A stretch of 64,000 bases of DNA from Hoplostethus atlanticus (GCA_034670405.1 JAXDDX010000019.1:2918501-2982500); one strand, 5' to 3'. Counted from the first letter of the stretch, positions 23,650-35,885 are shown. Notes: generated from the sequence alone by a model not told the origin. Program-made: numbers and translations.

Positions 23650-26600
23650 CATTTGAGATTTACGTGAACATATCGCAGATTATAACTTTAAGAATTTATT
23701 TTGTGTGTGTACTGTGGGCCACCACTAACATTACTATCACCCTTAATCATAGTGACCATGAAACGTCTTAAAACACACCCTTCAATTAGTCTCCTACTGA
23801 GCTCAAACCCAATGGAAGTGGAAACTGACATTCCACTTATATTATCCAGTATATCATCTGCCTGAAATACTCACAGCACTGTCCTATGAATCACTCTCCT
23901 CCCTTCCTTTCAAGCCCTCCAAATGTTTTCTTCACTTTAGCTTGCAAAATGCAATTCTTGATGTTCGAACAACAAATAAATGACTGCTTACCAACAGCTT
24001 AGAGAAAACCTGAAGACTTAAAAATCTAAAAGCCGTTGGACGTCTTTTTAATCACTTCATTATGGAAAATCGGGAGAAAACGTTTGCATTATTCACAGCT
24101 GATCCTCAGAAAAAAAAGGCAAAATCGATGTCTCGTTTGGATTCGCTCACCAGCATAATTCTGTTAGTTGTGATGTAAACTGGAACAACTTCCTTCCATG
24201 AGAGTGATGTCTTAGTTTGAGACCTTGATACAGCAAGGGGAAGATTAAAGAGAACCTAGTTTCCTCTGCCCTTCATTACTTGCTCCCTCTTCACATGCAT
24301 TACCTTGAATTACAAGTATTTCACGTTAATATGCTGTATAATTTCACATGCTGTATAATTTGGCATGAAATATCTGGATTTAATTCAGGAAATACATGAC
24401 TTCTTGCAGGAATGTCTATATATGCAGTCCTCAGGGTTGATCTGGTCGCTACCCCATGAAGAGCAGCAAGTACAGTGGATAAGCTGTTGTTTTACTATCA
24501 GAATATGAAAATCACACACAAGATCACTGAAAATCTCACAAGAATGTGTTGTGTATGTAACCTGGTTAAATAAGGGATTCATACACAAGCTCTGCTCAGG
24601 AAGATTTGAAGTGGGTAGGACTTTCACACTTAGTGATCCATCTTGTTTTCTGAGGAGTTCATCACCGTGACCATAAAGAAAGATCTCATACTCAAACCAT
24701 TATTCATAGCAGATACTGTGTACACTAAAGTCTGATATAAAACTATATTGGAAAAGTTTTCTTCAGCCTTTTAGTTTCCTCCAGTTAAAGTGCAAGCATG
24801 GTTCACCATTATCAATCTGGGTGGGGCATTGATAATGTGTGTGTGTGTGAGAGGCACTGCGTTGAATTAGAGTGAACAACAAAAGTATTGCTTCTCGTTC
24901 AATATTAAATAATCACTATAAACTAATGTTATTGTGCTTCTTGTGGTTGTTTATGCACCAGATTGTGTTTTACAGTATGTTTTATGCCTGCCATGAATAT
25001 TGCTCTGCAAGGATGAATAAAGTTTATTGGTTTGAATCGAGAATTTAATTGAATTCACTCAAAAAAGGTTTCAAAAAGTTTCCGATACTAAATCATTAGA
25101 GAACCATCCCCCTGTGAACTCCTGCAGCTGGTATTGCTTTGTAAGGAATCTGTGCTATCCGCAATCCGCAGCCATATCTGTGTACCTGTGCTGAGTTGGG
25201 AATTGTGTCAGCAAAATGACAATAAAGATAACAAAGGCTTTGGAAAGCTTTATCCCAGATTCTGCTGAAAGTGGGGTCCATGGGCCAAATTTGGCCTTAA
25301 ACCAAAAATGTTCCAAGGGTTGAGGGATAATCTGTATTTGATCAATTTAATTACATCTAAGATGGTATTTTGAGAAAAGTAACTGATTACAAGCCATATT
25401 ATTAGCTTAAAAGTGACTTGATTGCAATGAATAGTCAACACGAGATTTTTGCTCTGTGGCCGACTGCCCATGTTAAACTTTGGCTCTTGGTCCTCCATGC
25501 CAAAGAGACTCTATTCTATCTTGCCCTTGTTAATCCACATACAACACTGTAGTGGTGTCACATAATTGTACACAGTAATTTACTGACAACTAAGTTGCAT
25601 TCAAAAGTAAGAGCACTGTTCGGTATTGTACTATCACATACAGAAATGTACTGTAAATAATATTCAGTACATCGCTGTAGATTCCCTTTGTGTTGTGGGC
25701 AACTAAGCTTAAAGTACTGTACAAGTGCTAGGAAACATTGTGTACACAGTGCACACACAGGGCCACTGGGGGTCAACTCTTTCTTTACAATCTCTTTGTT
25801 TTGACCCTTTCCACAGAGCAAAATATGTTGGTCACTGAAGGAGTTTATTTCCAAATGGTACAAACATGTTTTGAGCAGCAACCAATATATTTCTCACCTC
25901 TGTCTGAGCTTGCTAACATTTATATTAGACTTGGGTCAAATTATTGTATGACATGCCCTCAATAATTGGGATTATTGATCTTGCCTGTGTCCCTGGAAAC
26001 AGTGCTAACCTTGCCCATCATGTGACTCAAGCAAGTTAAAGCAAATGCTCTACGCTATGCAGAATTTCACCCCGGGGATCAATAAAGTATCTATCTATCT
26101 CAATTAAGACTCATTACTTTTTGACCTCTGTGTGCTGCATTTCATTGAACTGAAACCAGAACACATTCAAGATTTGTTTGGAAATGATTCTGTAGTTTCT
26201 TTGTCATACTTATGAATAGAAAATCACCTTTGATGCGTAGCTGTGGAGTCAGCTGAGGGCGATAGATGAGGAAGATAAAGAGAGGCAGGTATGGTGGCCT
26301 TGAGCATTGTTGAATCAGATGACGGGCATTATAATCCTGCTCCTGTACTTCAGAAATGTATGTTGTTTTTGTCAAAGTCAGTCCTCACACGTTGATTTTC
26401 TCAAATGCCTGTGAATGAATGCTGTGTCAGACGTGTAGGGTAATCATACGGCTGGCAAGCCTCAGCTTTCTGCACAAGCACTATACTTTTGTTTACTTTT
26501 AGATTAGCCTACTTGTGGCTCTGCCTAATTAGTTTCTAGGATACACTCATTATCAAGTTAAGTTGGGTCATTAATGATTGCAAAAAAATTACTTTGCCAT

Positions 26601-27050
26601 GAAAAAAAAAAAAAAAAAAAGTGCAGATAAAAAGGTGATTTTTATCTGCACACTTTTTCTTTTTCTTTTTCTTTTTCAAAGACTTCCCATAAATGCTGAA
26701 GGTCTACTAAGCTGCCACAAACATAGTAAACACTTCAAAACCTTCATAGTGTTTCATCTCTCCCTCAGCCTGAGAATCGTCTTTGAAAGCCAAAGGTCAG
26801 GATTGTGCACTGATACATGAGTCTTTTATGATGGCACCAACCAGAGCTTGTGAAAAGAGAGATTTGATCTCACTCCTATTTATTCATATCATATACCAAC
26901 AACCCTGAAACAAAACAGACACACACAGTGCTTTACAAATTATAAAGCAAAATTAAATGAAGGCCAACAATATAAAACAGACATTTATTCAAACAGTTAT
27001 GTAGTTATGTAGGAATAACTGTCAAATATAAGAAGAAAAAACAAGTACAT
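23650..27050. other. mostly non-coding, with a repeat tail and a hairpin
   Basis: No gene is recognised. Near 26050-26102 the sequence 'GGGGATCAATAAAGTATCTATCTATCT' resembles the 3' tail of a fish LINE/SINE family whose copies end in a (TCTA)n tract, but no reverse-transcriptase frame is attached. A perfect hairpin lies at 26621-26651. The rest is AT-rich and unremarkable. Confidence 0.45.
26621..26651. repeat. perfect hairpin, 13-bp stem and 5-nt loop
   Basis: GTGCAGATAAAAA is followed by loop GGTGA and then TTTTTATCTGCAC. It is preceded by an A-run (26602-26620) and followed by a pyrimidine run, which extends the fold. It could be the core of a palindromic MITE. Confidence 0.8.
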
Positions 27051-27057
27051 ACAAGTA

Positions 27058-27340
27058 CAGTGGGTCCAAAAGTCTGAGTCCACTACCAAGAACTCTTTCA
27101 TTAATAATTTAAAATATTTTTCAACAGAAGTGCTTTTTCAAAGTTAAAGCACTAGCAGTAGTGACAATATTAATTTAGTCAATATCTAGTATTAGTTGTT
27201 GAAAGACCAAAACAATTGACACTGTATTAGGAGCATACCTGTGTTAATATTTGGTGTATAAGAAGTATCAACTGCGTAAAAAAAGCTTATTAATTTTTGA
27301 TAAATGATGAAAACAAACAGTTCTTGGTCTAAGGTATCAC
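27058..27340 (+). mobile_element. Tc1-like terminus, truncated or MITE
   Basis: TA is followed by CAGTGGGTCCAAAAGTCTGA, a terminus type shared by many fish Tc1-like elements. The body is AT-rich with no transposase frame. The expected complementary right end was not found, so the element is truncated or too diverged. The end coordinate is approximate. Confidence 0.5.
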
Positions 27341-29382
27341 AATTAATTTAACAGTGACATATTGATGTTTAAATATGGTACATGTAGCACCTTTACATGC
27401 TCTGCGACTTCACTTCCTGTCGAACCCTTGCTCTCAGGAAGTACTTTTTTATATTCTAATATTGATCTTACTGGTGCCACAACAATCACAACATTAACCA
27501 GCGCAGACTTTGAGACCAACTGAAGTGTTTGAGTGAATTTTTATTCCACTTTAGTGTCGGGAGCTAGGTTACAGTACAGCCTGGAAGTCACAGTTGATCA
27601 TTTTATAGGATTTTGTATTATTGCTTCTTCAATTACTCAAAGGACGCTGAGCAATCCATCATGTTCCAGTATTCCTTTACATTTGCACCTGCAGTTGCAC
27701 ACCGAGGATATAAAGGAAGCAGACGAGAAAGAACTAAATAGCCAGGACTCGAGCCAAGATTCAAACCCACACGCAGTATGCAGGCTACAGTTAGTAGATG
27801 ATTCTCCATGAAAGAGCATTCATTCGCTACACTCCTGAGACACCCTGTTTTTCACCGACATCATTTTCATAATGAGAATTACCGTGCGGCGAGTGGCGTC
27901 GGTGTCGGTGGGGGCGATAGGATTGGGAGTAGGGTGAATATTTGGTAACCAGGAACCTGCAATACTGCCTAGAAACACCTGTCTAATAATGTAAAATTAC
28001 ATGGTCACTTAGGAAACCAACCAAAGACAGAAATAGTCAAGAAGATGCATTTCCCCTGACTGACGGGGCCATGTAATGCTGCACAGCATGCATAATTAAA
28101 AATGTGGCACTCACTCATTCTGGCATGTTGAGTCTGCCGTTGAGCTGAAGCAGTTTTTAATGTTGTTCTTCTGCCTTCGCACTAGTGTACTCTCCACTGA
28201 AGACTGTCCCCTGTGGGTGTGTGGGAAGCATAGAGAGGGAGGAAGAAGGGATGCAGGCAGGGAGCGAGAGATGGCTGCTCAATGCTTGCTCCTTTTTTAG
28301 TGGCCACTTTTGGATATGATCAAAATAAGTATCGGTATCTCAGAGGCAGGAGACGGCAGGCTTCCAGCTGTGTAGTTTATGTCATCAGGTGATGAGTCAG
28401 ACACACCAAGGAAACAGACGCGTAAATAGATGGATAACAGTCTACAATGCTTCTGATTACTCTCCATCGTGAAGGAATCGACAGAAAGTCAGCGAGAGAA
28501 ACGGGTAGACTGAAAGGCAGGCAGGCAGGCAGACAGCTAATACTGCTGAGCACTGGGTGCACCTGGGGTATAACCTGTGCTGCGTTTCATGGGTCAGGGC
28601 TCACATGGTCCATCCCTGCATAAAGTCAGTAGAGGTGGTATTCTGTTGCGGCCAAAACACAGGAACATGCTGACCCAAATCTCTTCAGTATCACTCCAAA
28701 CGCCTGTTTTAGGAGTGCGGGTATGAGCTTGTGGTAGGTTGTGTGTAATGAGGGAGGGGTGGGGGCTGATTTTAGAGCAGTTGTAGTTTGGAATTTGTTT
28801 CTTTGCACATACCTATGTATGCTTGTACACATTTCACTCTCAGGGACACATTGGCTGTTTCAGGGCTCCAACCTGTGCCGTCCCAGTTAGAGGAGGGTTT
28901 CATTTATGCATTTGTCTTCATTTGTTTGTTTTAGATTATATTGTAGCTCCCTTTCATCTTGCTTTAGGAAAACCCTGCATTGCTCAGCCCTCCACCTTCA
29001 TCCTAGGGGACAAACAGGAGGGGGAGTTGGAGTTGGCACGACCAGGAAAAGGGAGCCGTCTGTGGGGAAACAGGGAGATGCTGTGATGTGACTGTGTGCC
29101 AAATGTTTACAGGCAAGCTGACATAGTTAGAAGATGGAGAGGGCTGAAACGAGGCTGTCTCTCCGCACTCTTGGAGGAATGAGAGATGGAAAATCTAGGT
29201 CATCGCCACTGATGCATTGCAAAGCGAACTTCAAACAAACCTGGCCTTTAGCACGATGGCTCTCTGAAGCTGTTACATGCCATCAGAGACTGATCGCCAT
29301 TTTCTGCACTTTGTGATGCATTGATTCCTTCTTCATATGAAGAGTAACCACAAGCATTGCAGACTATCTTATGTATGTATGC
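27341..29382. other. non-coding stretch
   Basis: No gene is recognised. A short GGCAGGCAGGCAGACAG run occurs near 28516-28535. Short open frames carry no family signature. Confidence 0.45.
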
Positions 29383-29850
29383 CTGTTTATCTATCTGTCT
29401 ATCTGCTTCCTTCAGTCATGGAAAAGTCATGAAATTCAAAACATGCATTTTCCAAGGCCTGGAAAAGTTATGAAAAATGGACCATGTGCATATAGTTTTG
29501 GAAATGTCATGGGAATTTGTTGATAATCTTTTTTTCTAATCAGTGAAATATTTAATGTCAAGCTTGGCTGCTTTCCCTTTGAGGAATAAAAGCCCAAATC
29601 AGAAATTTCCTTAAAGTATTGGTCGTAGGTGATCGTTGTAGCCAGATAAGACCTAGGACATTCAGATCACATATTCAATGGAAAACATAGACTCTGACAA
29701 TTATTGGTCATGGAAATTGTGCTACATGTCATGGAATGGTCTTGGAAAAGTCATGTAATTTGTTTAGCAAAAAAGGTGTAGAAACCCTATATCTATCTAT
29801 CTATCGATCATTCTATCTATCTATCGTTCGATCGTCTGTCTGTCACAGCT
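29383..29850. repeat. (TCTA)n microsatellite interrupted by an interspersed repeat
   Basis: TCTA-type tracts lie at 29385-29410 and again at 29788-29850. Between them (about 29417-29786) is a repeat in which words such as GGAAAAGTCATG and TCATGGAA recur and which ends GTAGAAACCCTAT, a style of terminus known from fish non-autonomous elements. The most economical reading is a transposon inserted into a tetranucleotide array. Confidence 0.55.
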
Positions 29851-31257
29851 AGGCTTTTATGTGATGCATACCAATAATCACCACGAGTATTGGACTTGGC
29901 TTTGTAACCAACTAATTATTGGTCCACAGTTGGACCACATGCTAGGTTGCTACTTCTCATCTGCCCTTCACTCGAAATTGCCTGAAGGAAGTCTTATCCA
30001 TAATCATAGCCCTGGGAATTGGGGTAAAAGCTTTGTTCTAGCATTGTAGGCTCGATCTGTCTTTTTCAAGGGCAGTTGGTTGAAAAAGTAGTCCTATGTT
30101 GGAAAAGGCTCCACTTGGTTTCAGAGGCTGTCCTCTCAAAATACATTGCTTTTGTCTTTTTTCCTCTTGATCTCAGTAAAATTATTCACATGTGATGATT
30201 AATTACTGCAGCTTTACTGGATCTAAGTTATGCGTGTGTGTGCACTCATGCACGCGAATGAAGAAAATAGGAACACAGAGGGAAAAAGTGACAGCTCAGC
30301 AGCAGTGCTTGAAATTACACCATTCAAGATGTATTTTCACCTTTCAAATCCAATGGCACCGACAGCGTTTGAGTCTAAATAATTGTGTGAATTCAGATTT
30401 GATCTGGACACCCGGTGATGACCAGAGGCACAGCAGGCTGCAGATAGTTTGTGGAGCACTTTGAAAAGCCTTTGGTAGTGCAGAGGCACTGCATTTTAGC
30501 TTGGATGTTATATGAAAGCGTCCATTATAGTTCTATGTCCAAAAAAACTGAAACCCCCTTTTAAGAAATCTAATGAATAAAAATGTATGGGGCACTTAAT
30601 TCTTCTTAGACTATTAGTGCTGCTGCCTGGCCCCTTTCAGAAACCTGTTTAAACAGCATGAGCATTACAAATTTGAGCTTCATTCCCAGAATAAGGTGCC
30701 TTCGAGGCCTGCGGACCATATACAGTGTAGGATCCAACTGAATCTTAAAGGAATATACTGACTTTTAGGCAAATAAGTTCTTTGATCAGCATTTCATTGT
30801 GTGATGCGAAGTCTGGTTGCAGTTCCTCCACTGTGTCTTCACGGTGCATTTGAGATGATCCAAACCTAACTTCTACCATCCAACATTCACTGCATGCTAA
30901 AGCATTGGAGCTTACTTGCAAAAATGTCGGTGTATTTGATTCTTGTTAATCTTCATCCCGTCTGAATTTGTCTGTAATTTGTAACGGAAATGACCGGTGT
31001 TTTTGTGAAGACAGAGGTCCCCTGATAATATTACTAATTCAACAAATTCAGCTTTAGGTAATTTCAGCCATAATTTGTTTTCTTCTAGATGTGTGATGTT
31101 TTTAGGCTAAAGGCTTAAAAAGGCAATTTTATAATTTTGAATAATTCTTTACAGTATAGCGGTAAATTCTATCACTTTTACGCATGCTGGGTACTGTGGA
31201 CTTGCCAAAAGAAATAATAACCTTCAGTCTCTAATAAAGGCCTGTCTCTTTAATAAG
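29851..31257. other. non-coding stretch, possible old repeat near its end
   Basis: No gene is recognised. Around 30745-31000 the sequence 'AAAGGAATATACTGACTTTTAGGCAAATAAG' looks like an eroded interspersed repeat, but no second copy occurs here. Confidence 0.4.
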
Positions 31258-31262
31258 AGCCT
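31258..31262. repeat. 5-bp target site duplication, left
   Basis: AGCCT directly precedes TGTAACAAC. The same five bases directly follow TGTTACA at 46270-46274. Confidence 0.75.
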
Positions 31263-31542
31263 TGTAACAACACATTATGTAATAACACCGCATTATGTAA
31301 TAACTCGACAAAATGTAATACATTTTCACTTCATTATGTAATAACACCCGCATTTTGTAATAATCTGCCGCATTTTGTAATAAACAGCCTGAACGCAATA
31401 TGTAATAAATTTCCCCACATTTTGTAATAAATTATTACATATTGCGGTGGTTATTACAAAATGCGGGAGTTGCACTTTTTTATGACGAAAATGTAATAAT
31501 AAGGTGCATTATGTAATAACCAACCAAAATGGATGTCTTCAT
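31263..31542 (+). repeat. left terminal inverted repeat of the 15-kb element
   Basis: About twelve copies of a motif close to ATTWTGTAATAA lie within 280 bp, in both orientations, with a local palindrome at TGTAATAAATTATTACATAT. Compared with the right copy it carries about 20 extra bases (one more CCGCATTTTGTAATAA unit) and a few substitutions. Such clustered motifs are typical transposase-binding sites. Confidence 0.9.
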
Positions 31543-31603
31543 CTGTACAATTACAATTTTAACAATTAAGCTAAATTAAACTTCCCAAATATTAAATTAG
31601 ACC

Positions 31604-32335
31604 CCTATGACCTGTGGTGCCCCCCTTGGCGTTATAGTTCACTCTGATCTTAGTCTAAATAGCCACATAAAAGCTTTTATTTCTAGCAGGGTTGACTACG
31701 GCAATGGTCTTTTGACAGGGCTCCCCAAAAGACCATCAAAAACCTTCAGCTTATTCAAAATGCAGCTGCTAGAGTTCTTACAGGGACCAAAAGGTCAGAC
31801 CACATCACCCCGATTCTTAAGTCACTACACTGGCTTCCTGTCAGCCACAGAATTGAATATAAGGAAATGCTGCTTGTTTATAAATCAATACATGGAGTGG
31901 GATCAAAATACATTACAGACATGTTTAAGGAGTACACTCCTGCCAGGTCTCTCAGGTCAAGTGGGAGTGGGCTGCTAGTAGTGCCCAGTGCCAGGGCTAA
32001 AGTTGGTGAAGCAACCTTTAGTCACTCACTATGCTGCGCATCTCTGGACCAGACTCCCTGTCGATCTTAAAAGTAGCCTAACCCTCGAAACTTTTGAATC
32101 AGGACTCAAAACCACACTGTTCATGGATGCTTTTAGTTAAGTTATTTGAGTTCTTTAAAAAATGTTAAACTTATTTTAAATCTTTTTATCTAGGCCCTAC
32201 ACCACTATTTATTTATTGTTCTTATAAATCAATTGTCTTTTCTTATAAATTGTCTATGTATCAATTGTCTTTTAATCTTTGTAAAGCACCTTGAATTGCC
32301 ACCATGCTAAAAAATGTGCTATAAATAAATATTGA
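31604..32335 (+). pseudogene. L2-type LINE, 3' end of reverse transcriptase ORF and tail
   Basis: The conceptual product, with one frameshift near 31735, gives SSRVDYGNGLLTGLP, then QNAAARVLTGTKRSDHITP, LKSLHWLPVSHRIEYK, LLVYKSIHGV and YTPARSLRSSGSG. These are the conserved C-terminal blocks of L2/CR1-group reverse transcriptases. A piece is missing between NSHIK and AFISSR. The tail has the L2-type 'TTGTAAAGCACCTTGAATTG ... GTGCTATAAATAAAT'. It is a 5'-truncated, dead retrocopy nested just inside the left TIR. Confidence 0.85.
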
Positions 32336-32535
32336 ATTGCCTTGGAAGAGGGAGAATAAATTGTATTGTCTATCACTGGCCACTAGTTGAAGGGCAACAT
32401 GTTGAAAGGTAGGCTATGATATTGATTGTGAATTTCTCTGCAAAGCATTGGATTTAGAGTTTCTCTCATTTAGAGTTTACTGTAGCTTCTCAACTAATAT
32501 GAAAAGTGTAAAGATAAAAGCTCAAACCTTTATGC

Positions 32536-32875
32536 CAGGGGTTTTCAAAGTGTGATGCGCGCCTCCCCTGGGGGGGCGCCAAAGAGTTTCAGGGGAGGCT
32601 CGAAAAAAATAAGCAGGGAAATATTTTGTTTAAAATAAAATTATTTATGCTTTCTGGAAAAGAATAAAATCGAATTTAATAATTATTCGATTTTAATAAT
32701 CCTGACACCGGACATGTCAAATTATTTTGAAACATCTGATTCAAAGCAAGTACCGGTCGAGGCTGCAGGTGGAGGGCGACCTGCGCTTGTTCCTGTCATC
32801 AGTATAGCCCCGCATCCACCATCTGTGTGCAGCCAAGACGCAGACTCACTGCTCCCATTAAGGTAGAGAAGGCTA
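32536..32875 (+). mobile_element. hAT-type element, 5' part with exon-like ORF
   Basis: It begins CAGGGGTTTTCAAAGTGTGA, a common hAT terminus style. An ATG frame at 32714-32862 (MSNYFETSDSKQVPVEAA..., 49 codons) ends at AAG|GTAGAG, a possible splice donor, like the first exon of a BED-type hAT transposase gene. No right terminus was found, so it is truncated, apparently at the repeat starting at 32902. Confidence 0.55.
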
Positions 32876-32901
32876 TGTAGGCTATCCATGGTAGCCTCTC
32901 T

Positions 32902-33170
32902 GAGGCTACATCCACACTAATACGTTTTCGTTTCAAAAACTAAAACGATCTCGGTCCACACGTTATAGCACCGTTTCAGAAAGTATCTCCGTCCGAAAAA
33001 CTCATATCACGTTACCATTCACCTACACTGGGCATGCGCGTGCCGGTGTAAACAGGAAGCAGATTGTCTGCTCTGCTTAGTTGCAGAAAATACCGTTATG
33101 AAGAACAGCAATGGCGAAAAGTAAGAGCAGAGATGTCTTTGTTTGGACAGACGACGAGGTGGAACTGTTA
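32902..33170 (+). repeat. dispersed repeat with SANT/Myb-like exon, copy 1
   Basis: It starts GAGGCTACATCCACACTAAT and matches 39754-40015 at high identity throughout. Near the end is an ATG frame (33111 onward: MAKSKSRDVFVWTDDEVELL) with the W...DDE spacing of the first helix of SANT/Myb-like DNA-binding domains used by transposon accessory proteins. Here the frame ends after LL-SEH. The preceding GTAGCCTC is complementary to the start and forms a small palindrome. Confidence 0.75.
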
Positions 33171-33419
33171 AGTGAACATTAAGTGAATAGAACACATTTT
33201 CACAATGTTAATGTCTTAAATTACCACATATTAGAACTAGATGCATGAGCATCATCATGCAGTATATTTAAAGGAATGTTTGATATATATTCAATTAATT
33301 TAGCTATTTATTTTTTGACAGATCTGCAATTAACCATTATTGTGACCTGTACCCTTTGGGTCTTATGTATGGGATATGGACTACAGCAATAAATGCATGT
33401 CTACAATGTCATAGTTAAG

Positions 33420-35734
33420 AAACTAAAGGGAGAGTTCAATGTTCCTGTAGCCGACCAAACGAGAACGCAACAAAATGCTCTAGTGAGGCTGTGGAGGAAT
33501 AGAGATCTCTATTCTCTAAGCCAGGATGGACAGACATACACACATATTGTGTGCCGGGAAACCAGTCGCTTTGAAGTCTAGAGTTGATGGCATGGTAAAA
33601 AAATGTCTTGAATGATACCAAGGGATGAGGTGCAAGGAAGCTGAATAAGCGACTAAATGAGCAATACTCTGGAATCAGTGAAAGGTTCAAAGAATCCTGG
33701 ACAGCTCCAAACGCTACCAACTCCACAAGGCTAGATTTGGAAATAAACCCATTCTGAGGCCCATTGGGGCCAAAGAAGTACAGGACCAGCATCAGATTGA
33801 CCTCCTTGATATGGGGAAATGTAAGATTAGACATGGCCGTTTTACATATAGATACATACTCACTGTAGTTGATGTCTTTAGTCGATATACGTGGCTGAGA
33901 CCATTAAAAGGTAAAGATAGCTCAGAGATTGCAAAACATCTTGATGACATCTATTCTGAACATGGCCCACCTCAAGTTTTGCAGCATGATCAAGGAAGAG
34001 AATTTAAAGGATCAGTGAGAAGGCTGATGGAATCAATGCAAGTCAGAATAATTGAGAGTTCACCGTACCATCCCCAAAGCCAAGGAAAGGTAGAGAGGAG
34101 CCACAGAGTGCTAAGGAAAAAGATCATGTATGATCTTGTGAATTTTCAGAAGAGAGGGGTTAACTGGGTTAAGAATTTGCCAGCTTATTCCAGAGTGCTA
34201 AATGAGGACCCCAAGGAAGTTTTAAACTGGATATCTCCATTTGAAGTGTACTATGGGAGAAAAAGTAATGGGGTAATACAGTGCAAGATGATGCCCTACT
34301 GGATGCACCCCAAGATGATGCCCTGCTGGATGAAACCCAAGATGATGCTCTGCTGGATGGACCCCAAGATGATGCCCTGCTGGATGAACCCCAAGATGAT
34401 GCTCTGCTGGATGAACCCCAAGATGATACCCTGCTGGATGAACCCCAAGATGATGCTCTGCTGGATGGACCCCAAGATGATGCCCTGCTGGATGAACCCC
34501 AAGATGATGCTCTGCTGGATGAACCCCAAGATGATGCCCTGCTGGATGAACCCCAAGATGATGCCCTGCTGGATGAACCCCAAGATGATGCTCTGCTGGA
34601 TGGACCGTCCCTTCGCAGGGTCTCCATCCAATGTCAGTAAAGAATCTGTGAACAATTCACAAACTAATTTACCCTCCCTGAAACAGCGACTTAAGTTTGA
34701 AGAGAAACGAAGCAGACTGAGAAAAATGGCACAGAAAGCCACTGAGCACTGTAGTAAGCGGATGGTCCGGCATGCATCTAAACAAAATCCACCATCTGTG
34801 TATCATGTTAATGATGCTGTTTTGGTCAGGGTGAAAGATGGTACTCATTGAGTTTCAACAAGGTATCGGGTATTGCCTGGTAGAATCGTGAAACGAAATG
34901 TAAAGCTTTCAAAATACAAAGTCCAGTTTCAGATTCCTGGTGACCCCAAGATGCAAGAAAAATGGTTCTTTGTGTCTGATGTGACAAGTACAACACGACA
35001 GCAAGAAAAAATGCGTTCTAAATCTTCAAAGTCTGCGCAACCATTACATCCACATTTGATGCAATACACACATAAGGAAAGACTGAAGGACTATAAATCT
35101 TTGCAATTGAGTGTACGGCTTGACCCAACACCAGATGGAAATTGCCAGTTCACTGCCATGGCTGATCAGCTGGCCACACTAGGAATATTCAGATCAGTAG
35201 CATCTCTAAGGGATTAAATTGTTCAAGATCTCAGGTCTAATCCATTTACCAGAAATGGAACACCTTTGTCACACTATGTTGAAGGGAATGACTGGGATGT
35301 ATACCTGGATAGTATGTCACGATGTGGGACCTATGGTGATCACATAACACTACAAAGGGCAGCTGAGATTTTCTATGTTCAATTTCTCATTGTCTCCACA
35401 CTGGGAATTGATGCCTCTTCTATTATATCTCAGTCTAATACATACTGTGACAGTTTGCCACTGTTGGTCCTTGGACACATTGCTGAGGGGCACGGATAAC
35501 ATTACTTAAGTCTGGAAGGGTCAGTCTCTTCATTCATTGAAAACATCCAGGAAGCTGAGAGAGAAAGGATATTTCAAAGATATGAGAGTGAATCAGTCCA
35601 AGAAGATAAACATGAGCAACCCACACTGGACAAAACCACAGGCTATGAACCCCTCACTGATGGACCCCACACTGCCAGAAAAAGGGCTACGGAAGGGGTC
35701 TATTTTTGTACTTTAAGGCACAGTTGCCATTAAT
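33420..35734 (+). pseudogene. Ginger1/KRBA2-like integrase fused to OTU protease, decayed
   Basis: An N-terminal part (33420-33720, frameshifted) gives SRVDGMVKKCL, ARKLNKRLNEQYSGIS and KRYQLHKARFGNKP, as before the core of retroviral-type integrases. The open core (33811-34851) shows the catalytic triad: Asp in HQIDLLDM (just upstream of the ATG), Asp in QHDQGREF and Glu in QGKVERSH, with 34 residues between the last two. A C-terminal SH3-like region follows (PPSVYHVNDAVLVRV ... VKLSKYKVQF). Next comes an OTU-type cysteine protease: PTPDGNCQFTAMADQL with the nucleophile Cys, CGTYGDHITLQRAAEIF, and the catalytic-His region GHG-stop-HYLSLEG. All parts share one frame, broken by stops at 34849, 35215 and 35497. 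A 27-bp minisatellite interrupts the integrase part without breaking the frame. The integrase would join element ends to DNA; the OTU role is unknown. Family assignment is from memory of Ginger1 elements, some of which carry OTU domains. Confidence 0.8.
34284..34607. repeat. 27-bp minisatellite, 12 units (copy 1)
   Basis: The length is exactly 12 x 27 bp. The unit begins CAAGATGATGCCCTGCTGG and alternates between GATGAACCC and GATGGACCC endings. Within the integrase frame it reads CWMNPKMMP; shifted by one it reads QDDALLDEP/QDDALLDGP. All six frames stay largely open because 27 is a multiple of three. Its start, CAGTGCAAGATGATGCCCTA, is identical to the start of the copy at 44528. Confidence 0.97.
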
Positions 35735-35885
35735 GTACCCTCAAAGGTTCATAATCATACCTCAAGGTACTAATTTGTACCTTTTTGGGTCTGCAAAGGT
35801 ACATCTAAAGCCCGATTGGCAAAGGGTACATGTTTGTACCATTTTACTCACATCTAGAGGTACAATCAGTCTGGTACAGCAGTGA
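35706..35885. mobile_element. TGTACC-rich MITE
   Basis: Words TTTGTACC and AAGGTACA recur in both orientations over about 180 bp directly after the decayed OTU frame. The same pattern, longer and palindromic, occurs at 44246-44512. It is a fish MITE family of uncertain superfamily. Confidence 0.6.

Noticed and set aside
34169..34742. Minus-strand frames (SSSRASSWG and GFIQQGIIL repeats) in the 15-kb element, and the same at 44454-44802
   Set aside because: The 27-bp unit is a multiple of three and keeps several frames open. The plus-strand context explains the sequence.
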